A DNA stretch of 12,495 nucleotides from Anaerolineales bacterium UBA4826. Its GTDB lineage: Bacteria; Chloroflexota; Anaerolineae; UBA4142. How positions within the stretch are numbered: position 1 is the stretch's first letter; every line of letters begins with the position of its first letter. Shown piece by piece: positions 7,554 through 12,495 of the stretch. The stretch spans positions 1 through 12,495 of the forward strand of contig DHFK01000045.1 of the NCBI GenBank assembly GCA_002400365.1, in the 5' to 3' direction. The position numbers were made by a program, and so were the translations under genes. Under the pieces are notes generated by a model that saw only the letters and a program-made list of their open reading frames with translations, had not been told where the DNA came from and ran no database searches.

Positions 7554-8504
7554 ATGAACGCGATTGCTCTTTCTACCGAACACATCAGCAAACATTTCGA
7601 TCACTTTGTCGCGGTTGACCACGTTTCGTTCTCCGTGCGGCGCGGCGAGATTTACGGCTTGCTCGGACCCAACGGCGCGGGCAAGACGACCACGATTCGC
7701 ATGTTGCTGGGCTTGCTCACGCCGACGTCGGGCAAGGGCGCGGTGCTGGGATTCGACATCGTCAAGCAAGCCGAGGCGATTCGCCAGCGCGTTGGCTACG
7801 TGTCGCAGAAATTCAGTCTCTATCCCGATCTCACCGTCGCCGAGAATTTCAATTTCTACGGCGGCGTGTACGGTGTGTCACGCGCGGCGCTTGCGGAACG
7901 CCGCGCAGATATTTTCCGAACGATTGGCTTGAGCGGTCAGGACCAGGAACGCGTGTCGGCTCTTGCGGGCGGCTCGCGCCAACGGCTTGCGCTGGCATGC
8001 GCGCTCGCGCACGAACCCGAATTGCTCTTTCTCGACGAACCGACCGCCGGCGTGGACCCGATTTCTCGCCGCGGACTGTGGGACTTGCTTTACGCTTTGG
8101 CAGCGCGCGGCGCGAGCGTTCTCGTGACGACGCACTATATGGACGAGGCGGAGAACTGTCATCGCCTAGCGTTCATCTATCGGGGCCGGCTGGTCGCGGA
8201 AGGCACGCCGCAGGAAATGAAAACGCAGCAGATGGTCGCGCAAGTCGTCGAGATAGATTGCGAACCGCTCGATGCTGCGCTGACCGTGCTGCGCGCAGCG
8301 CGGTGGTTCGACGAGGTGGCGCTCTACGGCGCGCTCATTCACGCCATCGGGCAAAACGTCGCGGAGAAAATTTCGCCGGCACGCGCGCTGTTGCAATCCA
8401 AGGGCGTCGCGGTCAAGAGCGCCCAAGTGATCTTGCCGTCGCTGGAGGACGTGTTTATCGCGCGCTTGAGAAGTGTGGACGTGGACGACCCTATTTCCGA
8501 ATGA
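7554..8504 (+). CDS. ABC exporter ATPase 2 (YbhF C-half-like, altered signature motif)
   Basis: 316-residue nucleotide-binding subunit, paralogous to the preceding ATPase. Walker A is GPNGAGKTT (38-46), Q-loop GYVSQ (Gln85), Walker B LLFLDEP with Asp161/Glu162, and H-loop TTHYMDEAE with His194 intact. The signature motif is LAGGS (137-141) instead of LSGGQ, the opposite asymmetry to ATPase 1. E. coli YbhF carries a comparable second half with a degenerate signature (recalled, not checked). ATG 7554 was chosen over a TTG two codons upstream; neither has a clear ribosome site. The C-terminal 90 residues form the usual accessory domain ending in the LEDVFIARL motif. It is likely the active half of a heterodimer exporting an unknown substrate. 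Confidence 0.94.
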   Translation: MNAIALSTEHISKHFDHFVAVDHVSFSVRRGEIYGLLGPNGAGKTTTIRMLLGLLTPTSGKGAVLGFDIVKQAEAIRQRVGYVSQKFSLYPDLTVAENFNFYGGVYGVSRAALAERRADIFRTIGLSGQDQERVSALAGGSRQRLALACALAHEPELLFLDEPTAGVDPISRRGLWDLLYALAARGASVLVTTHYMDEAENCHRLAFIYRGRLVAEGTPQEMKTQQMVAQVVEIDCEPLDAALTVLRAARWFDEVALYGALIHAIGQNVAEKISPARALLQSKGVAVKSAQVILPSLEDVFIARLRSVDVDDPISE

Positions 8505-8560
8505 ACAAATGACAAATTCGAGGTTCATGATTCGCGATTCATAATTCGCAATTTGCAATT
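8505..8560. repeat. AT-rich word-repeat spacer
   Basis: The spacer between ATPase 2 and the adaptor gene repeats the word ATTCG/ATTCGC and shares TAATTCGCAA (8542-8551) with the 7512-7553 spacer. It contrasts with the GC-rich flanking genes. No convincing promoter was found; CATAAT at 8540-8545 lacks a -35 partner. Confidence 0.55.
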
Positions 8561-8570
8561 GGGAGTAGTC

Positions 8571-9842
8571 ATGGAACATCGCAAACGAATCATCCCCGTC
8601 ATCATTCTGATCGTGCTTGGGCTTGCCGGTTACTATGCGTACACGACGTATTTCTCCGCCAGCGCGAATGGAAATACCGCGTCTGGCTTTATCGAAGGGG
8701 AAGACATCGCGATTGCCGCCGAGGTGGGCGGGCGCATCGAGGCGATCACTGTCGAGGAAGGCGAGCGCGTGACGGCGGGGCAAGAACTGGTACGGCTCGA
8801 CCGCGCCTTGTTGAACGCGCAGATCGCGCAAACGCAAGCCGCGCTCGATACCGCCAAGGCGCAACTGGCCCAAGTCAAGAGTGGACCGCGCGCGTCCGAT
8901 ACGGCGGCGGCGCGCGCCGCGTTAGATGCCGCCCGGCAAAATTACGCTAAACTGCGCGCCGGCGGGACCGCCGCCGACATCGCCGCCGCGCAAGCCGCGC
9001 TGGACGCCGCGCTGAAGAATCACGACAAGGTGCGCGCGGGGCCTACGGCGGATCAACTCGCGCTGTTGAAAGCGCAGGTGGACACTGCCCAAGCCGCCCT
9101 CGATCAAGCCCAAGCCGCGTACGATCGCGCCGGCGGATCGAGCAATCCGAACATTGGACAGTTGCCGCAATCGCTGGCTTTGCAGCAAGCGACCAATAAT
9201 TTCAAGGCAGCGTCCTCCGCGCTAAACGATGCGTTGACGCATCCAACCTCCGCCGAACTTGCCGGCGCAAAAGCGCAGGTGGATCAAGCCCAAGCCGCGC
9301 TCGCGCGTCTGACGCCCGATGCCGCTCAACTCGCCGGCGCAAAAGCGCAGGTGGATCAAGCCCAAGCCGCGCTGGACCGCCTCACGCCGACGGCTGACAG
9401 CATCGCCATCGCGGAGAATCAAGTCAAGCAAGCCGAGTCCGCGCTTGGCGTGTTGCAAGTGCAAATGAGCAGGCTGACGCTCAAGAGTCCGGTGAATGGT
9501 ATCGTTGCGCGTCGCGCCGCGCATCTGGGCGAAATCGCCGCGCCGAACGCGATGCTGTTGAGTATTGCCAATCTCGACCCGGTCAAGTTGACGATCTATG
9601 TGCCCGAGACGCAAATCGGTCAAATAAGAATCGGAGACGAGTTCCCGGTCCAAGTGGATTCGTTCCCCGACAAGTTTTTCAAAGGCAAAGTGATTTTCAT
9701 TGCGACGCAAGCCGAGTTCACGCCGCGCAACGTGCAGACAAAAGCCGAACGCGTGAACACCGTCTTTGCGGTCAAACTGCAAATTCCGAACCCGAATTTC
9801 GATTTGAAACCCGGGATGCCGGCGGACGCGACGCTGAAGTAA
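8571..9842 (+). CDS. HlyD/YbhG-type periplasmic adaptor (membrane fusion protein)
   Basis: 423 residues. A single N-terminal membrane anchor (about 7-28) is followed by a biotinyl-lipoyl half-motif (48-80, GGRIEAITVEEGERV). A long alanine/glutamine-rich coiled-coil hairpin runs from about 82 to 300, the second lipoyl half is LTLKSPVNGIV (303-312), and a beta-barrel domain contains AEFTPRNVQTKAERV, a stretch typical of YbhG-like adaptors, and LKPGM. The hairpin contains a duplicated 24-residue unit (AGAKAQVDQAQAAL twice) with 41 identical bases. ATG 8571 follows GGGAG at 8561-8565 with 5-nt spacing; a TTG six codons upstream was rejected. As last gene of the exporter operon it would link the ABC core to the cell surface or an outer layer. 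If the host is a single-membrane Chloroflexota, an outer-membrane partner may not exist. Confidence 0.94.
   Translation: MEHRKRIIPVIILIVLGLAGYYAYTTYFSASANGNTASGFIEGEDIAIAAEVGGRIEAITVEEGERVTAGQELVRLDRALLNAQIAQTQAALDTAKAQLAQVKSGPRASDTAAARAALDAARQNYAKLRAGGTAADIAAAQAALDAALKNHDKVRAGPTADQLALLKAQVDTAQAALDQAQAAYDRAGGSSNPNIGQLPQSLALQQATNNFKAASSALNDALTHPTSAELAGAKAQVDQAQAALARLTPDAAQLAGAKAQVDQAQAALDRLTPTADSIAIAENQVKQAESALGVLQVQMSRLTLKSPVNGIVARRAAHLGEIAAPNAMLLSIANLDPVKLTIYVPETQIGQIRIGDEFPVQVDSFPDKFFKGKVIFIATQAEFTPRNVQTKAERVNTVFAVKLQIPNPNFDLKPGMPADATLK
9261..9373 (+). repeat. Tandem duplication within adaptor coiled coil
   Basis: A 41-bp sequence at 9261-9301 recurs exactly at 9333-9373, a 72-bp (24-codon) period. 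It encodes AGAKAQVDQAQAAL in both copies. Confidence 0.9.
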
Positions 9843-9892
9843 AAGATGAAAGATGAGAACTTGTCCGGCAGTTTGATTCATCTTTCATCTTT
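9842..9892. terminator. Convergent-gene hairpin, candidate bidirectional terminator
   Basis: AAAGATGAAAGATGA (9842-9856) pairs perfectly with TCATCTTTCATCTTT (9878-9892), a 15-bp stem. The 21-nt loop holds a further AACT/AGTT pairing. It fills the gap between the stops of the adaptor gene (+) and the molybdopterin gene (-), touching both stop codons. There is no clean U-run, so termination is inferred from position and shape. Confidence 0.5.
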
Positions 9893-10914
9893 CATCCTTG
9901 GAGTAATCCGCCTTCCGCTAGTTCGATTATCTCCGCGCGCGTGACGCGTTCGCCGAGCAGCAGGCGCGGCAAGATCAGGTCCACCACGTTCGTCGCGCGC
10001 GACTTGATGCACCCCGGCGCGCCGAGGATCGGGATTGAACCTTGCGTAGATCGTCCTGAGCGGAGCGTAGCGGAGTCGAAGGACACTTCGCCAGGTTTGT
10101 ACGCCAGCAAGAGCAAATTCCCCGGCTCGACTGGCGCGCCGTAGAGTTCGATCGCGCCCCCAGCGCGTTGGATGCCGCGCGGCACGATGTCATCCGCGTC
10201 CATGATGGAGGTCTCGCCGGCAAGCAGGATCATCTGCGCGTCGGTTTTCTGAAGCGCCTCGGCAATCGCCTCTTCCTCTTCCGCGACAAATTCCTCCGCG
10301 ACCACCTGACCGCCCAGCGCTTGGATGCGCGCGCGCATCGGCGGCGCGAAAGTCTCCTGCATGCGCGCGCGTCCATTTGCGCTTCCCGTGAGAATGACGG
10401 CAACGCGCTGAATCTGCGCCGCCGCGACGCTCAGCGCGATTCCCCTTGCGCCGACAATCTTTTCCGCTTCGCGCAACGTCGCTTCCGGCAGCGCGAGTCC
10501 AATCGTCTTGAGCGTTGCGAGGATCTTCTTCGGCGCAACGGCGGAATACCGCGCAATAGTCGCCAGCGTTACACCATCCAGTTCGTTTAATCGTTTGAGC
10601 GCGTCGCGATTGATCTTTAGGAAACCGGTCTGCGTCGCGTACAAGTTGACGCGCCCGCCGCTCGGCTTGCTCAGTTCGATGCCATCGCCGGCAACCGCGC
10701 GCGCCAAGCGGGTGGCTGCCGCATCCTCGCGCACATCGCCCGCATCGAGAAGCGCCGCGTAGACGGTTGCTCTGCCGAGGGCGCGGAGTTTTTCAAGGTC
10801 CTCGGCGCGGATGAAATGTCCCTTTGGAAAAACCTTGCGTCCATCTGCGCCGACGATGTTGTGAACGAGAATCGCGCCGGCTGCACTCTCAATCGGTATG
10901 TTTGCGAGTCGCAT
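9892..10914 (-). CDS. Molybdopterin-binding (MoCF/MoeA-like) protein with in-frame repeat insertion
   Basis: 340 residues, cytoplasmic. The N-terminal third (MRLANIPIESAAGAILVHN, then RKVFPKGHFIRAEDLEKL) resembles the MoeA-like leader of standalone molybdopterin-binding proteins. Residues about 165-330 match the MoCF fold: VAVILTGSANGRARM, LLAGETSIMDADDI, GAPVEPGNLLLLAY and GAPGCIKSRATNVVD, which bind molybdopterin or a nucleotide-linked form. A likely role is molybdenum cofactor handling; no other moa/moe gene is in view and the exact reaction is not known. Between LLLAYKPGE and IPILGAPGC lies about 17 extra residues (VSFDSATLRSGRSTQGS) encoded by a repeat-like DNA segment. The ATG has no Shine-Dalgarno but gives the expected family N-terminus. 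It lies 72 nt downstream of rtcB on the same strand. Confidence 0.87.
   Translation of the reverse strand: MRLANIPIESAAGAILVHNIVGADGRKVFPKGHFIRAEDLEKLRALGRATVYAALLDAGDVREDAAATRLARAVAGDGIELSKPSGGRVNLYATQTGFLKINRDALKRLNELDGVTLATIARYSAVAPKKILATLKTIGLALPEATLREAEKIVGARGIALSVAAAQIQRVAVILTGSANGRARMQETFAPPMRARIQALGGQVVAEEFVAEEEEAIAEALQKTDAQMILLAGETSIMDADDIVPRGIQRAGGAIELYGAPVEPGNLLLLAYKPGEVSFDSATLRSGRSTQGSIPILGAPGCIKSRATNVVDLILPRLLLGERVTRAEIIELAEGGLLQG
10053..10084. repeat. Dispersed-type repeat inserted in frame in molybdopterin gene
   Basis: 32 bp bounded by GTCCT and AGGAC inverted ends, with AGCGGAG repeated 3 nt apart in the centre. The word series looks like a common intergenic repeat of metagenomic genomes (recalled, not searched). 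On the gene strand it encodes the SFDSATLRSG stretch absent from the conserved family pattern. Confidence 0.7.
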
Positions 10915-10937
10915 AGGAAATCGAAATTGCTAAATGC

Positions 10938-10982
10938 GCCAAACTTGCCCAATCTGCCAAAAACCCCTTTGGCACGTTTGGC
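10938..10982. repeat. Nested inverted repeats between rtcB and the molybdopterin gene
   Basis: The inner stem TGCCAAA (10955-10961) pairs with TTTGGCA (10968-10974) over a 6-nt loop. The outer arms GCCAAAC (10938-10944) and GTTTGGC (10976-10982) also match perfectly. It begins just after the rtcB stop and could attenuate or terminate rtcB transcription, though no U-tract follows. The rest of the 72-nt gap shows no clear promoter. Confidence 0.55.
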
Positions 10983-10986
10983 TGAG

Positions 10987-12438
10987 TTATCCTTTGATCA
11001 CCGCGATCGGTTCCAGCCGCGCGACCTTTTTGCCGATGCCGGCTTGATGCACCACTTCGACGACGCGCGCGACGTCCTTGTACGCTTGCGGCGCTTCTTC
11101 CGCGAGACCCGGCATTGATCCTGCCCGCACGACGATGCCGCGCGCGGTCAGTTCGTCGCGCAGTTTCTCGCCGCGCACCGCGCGCTTGGCTTTCGATCGG
11201 CTCATTACGCGCCCGGCGCCGTGGCAGGTCGAGCCGAAGGTTTGCGCCATCGAGCCGGCGGTGCCGACGAGCACGTAGGACGCGGTGCCCATCGAGCCGG
11301 GAATCAGCACCGGCTGTCCGAGGTCGCGCAGATCTCTTGGCAGGACACTCGACCCAGGTCCGAACGCGCGCGTCGCGCCTTTGCGATGCACGCACACCTT
11401 GACGCGCGCGTCGTCAATCGCGTGCTCCTCGACTTTGCCCATATTGTGCGCAATGTCGTAGATCTGATCGAGACCAAAATCCTTGACGATGCCGGCGAGG
11501 GTTTTCTCGAAGGAACGGCGGATGTGATACGCGAGGATCTGGCGATTCGCGAACGCGAAATTCGCCGCGCCCGCCATCGCCTTGAAATACGCTTGCCCTT
11601 CGTTCGATTCGAACGGCGCGCAGACCAGTTCGCGGTCGGGCAATTCGATCTTGTACTCGTGGACCGTGCGCTGGAAATCGTTCACGTAATCGGTGCAGAC
11701 CTGATGCCCCAAGCCGCGCGAGCCGCAATGAATCTGCACGACGATTTGATCGGCGAACAAGCCGAGCGCGTCCGCCGCGTCCGCGTCGTACACCTCCGCG
11801 ACGCGATCCACTTCGATGAAATGGTTGCCCGCGCCGAGTGTGCCGAGTTGATCCTTACCGCGGTCTTTCGCGCGCTTGGAGACCGCGGCGGCGTCCGCGC
11901 CGGCCATTCTGCCGCGCTCTTCCGTGCGATCCAAATCCTCTTGCCGCGCGTAACCCTTCTTGCGCGCCCATTCCGATCCGTTCTCCAGAACCTCGTTGAG
12001 GTCTTGCGCGCTGAGTGGGAGGCTTCCTTCCGATCCTACGCCGCTCGGACAATTCTTGTACAGCGCGGTCGCAAGTTCTTGGATATGCGGCGCGACTTGT
12101 TCGACGTGGAGGCGCGAGGCGAGCAAGCGCACGCCGCAGTTCACGTCGTACCCGATCGCGCCCGGCGAAATCACTCCCTCCGGCAAGCGGGTGGCGAACA
12201 CGCCGCCGACCGGCGCGCCATAACCCTGGTGAATGTCCGGCATGGCGATCGCGCACTTGACGACGCCGGGCAGGGTTGCGGTGTTGATCAGTTGCTCGAC
12301 CGATTTGTCCTCGAGCGCGTCTTCGACCAAGGCTTCGTCGGCGTAGATGCGCGCGGGCGCGCGCATGTCGCCGCGGAAAGTCTGCGGCACCTGCCAGACG
12401 AACTCGCTCACGCGCTCCAAGTTGTGTTTCTGGATCAT
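10987..12438 (-). CDS. rtcB: RNA 3'-phosphate ligase RtcB
   Basis: 483 residues, the length of archaeal-type RtcB. It seals RNA 2',3'-cyclic phosphate or 3'-phosphate ends to 5'-OH ends using GTP and Mn2+, in tRNA splicing or RNA repair. Metal and catalytic residues are in place: Asp98 and Cys101 in GYDVNCGVR, His206 in GAGNHFIEV, His237 in IHCGSRG, His331 in AHNMGK, and the guanylated His406 in TCHGAGR. Near-identical offsets to Pyrococcus RtcB support an intact active enzyme. The ATG at 12438 follows GGAGGT with a 5-nt spacer, a strong ribosome site, and gives the expected start. The activator archease is not in the window. Its upstream region is cut off by the inverted repeat at the window end, so no promoter can be read. 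The molybdopterin-binding gene lies 72 nt downstream. Confidence 0.97.
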   Translation of the reverse strand: MIQKHNLERVSEFVWQVPQTFRGDMRAPARIYADEALVEDALEDKSVEQLINTATLPGVVKCAIAMPDIHQGYGAPVGGVFATRLPEGVISPGAIGYDVNCGVRLLASRLHVEQVAPHIQELATALYKNCPSGVGSEGSLPLSAQDLNEVLENGSEWARKKGYARQEDLDRTEERGRMAGADAAAVSKRAKDRGKDQLGTLGAGNHFIEVDRVAEVYDADAADALGLFADQIVVQIHCGSRGLGHQVCTDYVNDFQRTVHEYKIELPDRELVCAPFESNEGQAYFKAMAGAANFAFANRQILAYHIRRSFEKTLAGIVKDFGLDQIYDIAHNMGKVEEHAIDDARVKVCVHRKGATRAFGPGSSVLPRDLRDLGQPVLIPGSMGTASYVLVGTAGSMAQTFGSTCHGAGRVMSRSKAKRAVRGEKLRDELTARGIVVRAGSMPGLAEEAPQAYKDVARVVEVVHQAGIGKKVARLEPIAVIKG

Positions 12439-12495
12439 CGCGCACCTCCGTAAGACAATTTTGCAAAATTGTCCTACGGAGGTGCGCGATGATCC
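12432..12495. repeat. 64-bp near-perfect inverted repeat at the window end, with second copy of the 28-bp palindrome family
   Basis: Bases 12432-12495 are self-complementary apart from one A-C mismatch (12453/12474). The central 28 bp (12450-12477) match the 1449-1476 palindrome at 24 of 28 positions. The outer 18-bp arms are perfect inverted copies of the rtcB ribosome site and first codons (GGAGGTGCGCGATGATCC on the + strand). The sequence stops within this structure. Confidence 0.9.

Noticed and set aside
8517..8545. Internal promoter before the adaptor gene
   Set aside because: CATAAT is acceptable as a -10 box but no -35 match is at the right distance, and the spacer is repeat-derived.
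8553..8570. TTG start for the adaptor
   Set aside because: A good GGGAG lies between it and ATG 8571 at proper spacing.
9261..9373. CRISPR-like direct repeat
   Set aside because: There are only two copies, in frame within a coiled-coil gene, with no cas genes.
11221..12453. Long plus-strand frame opposite rtcB (410 codons)
   Set aside because: It is Arg/Ala/His-rich shadow composition opposite a fully conserved rtcB, with no ribosome site.

Overview
The window reads as GC-rich bacterial DNA with dense genes, short spacers, and small palindromic or word-like AT-richer repeats scattered between and inside genes. The gene content (an archaeal-length RtcB, a standalone molybdopterin-binding protein, a B12 radical SAM protein joined to a flippase-like membrane domain) and the repeat style suggest a Chloroflexota (Anaerolineae-like) genome. 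That placement is inference; there is no rRNA or marker tree here. The window starts inside a gene and ends inside an inverted repeat, so it may be a whole metagenomic contig.

Region 1 (3-4442, + strand) is a tight operon. It holds a 5'-truncated B12-binding radical SAM protein fused to an LPG-synthase-type (PF03706-like) membrane domain, an extended-SDR NAD-dependent sugar epimerase/reductase, and a membrane-bound family 2 glycosyltransferase. Gaps are 8 nt and then an 8-nt overlap. The set looks like a lipid/isoprenoid modification and glycosylation cassette; the substrate is unknown. A 28-bp perfect palindrome lies exactly at the junction of the radical SAM and membrane parts. Removing it in silico would split the fusion into two overlapping genes.

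Region 2 (4540-9842, + strand) starts with the GTPase gene era, which has a promoter-like -10 box so close to its ATG that the mRNA may be leaderless. An ABC-2 exporter set follows: permease, ATPase 1, ATPase 2 and a HlyD-type adaptor. It resembles E. coli YbhF/YbhS/YbhG, with the double ATPase YbhF split into two genes. The two ATPases carry complementary defects (H-loop His to Pro in one, altered signature motif in the other), which predicts one degenerate and one canonical ATP site.

Region 3 (9892-12438, - strand) holds rtcB (RNA 3'-phosphate ligase) followed by a MoCF-type molybdopterin-binding protein, convergent with region 2 across a 15-bp-stem hairpin. The molybdopterin gene carries an in-frame insertion of a dispersed-looking repeat. 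The last 64 bases are a near-perfect inverted repeat containing the rtcB start region and a second copy of the 28-bp palindrome family; this may be a contig-end fold-back artefact.

No tRNA, rRNA, CRISPR array, transposase or phage gene was seen. No gene-free stretch exceeds about 100 bases.
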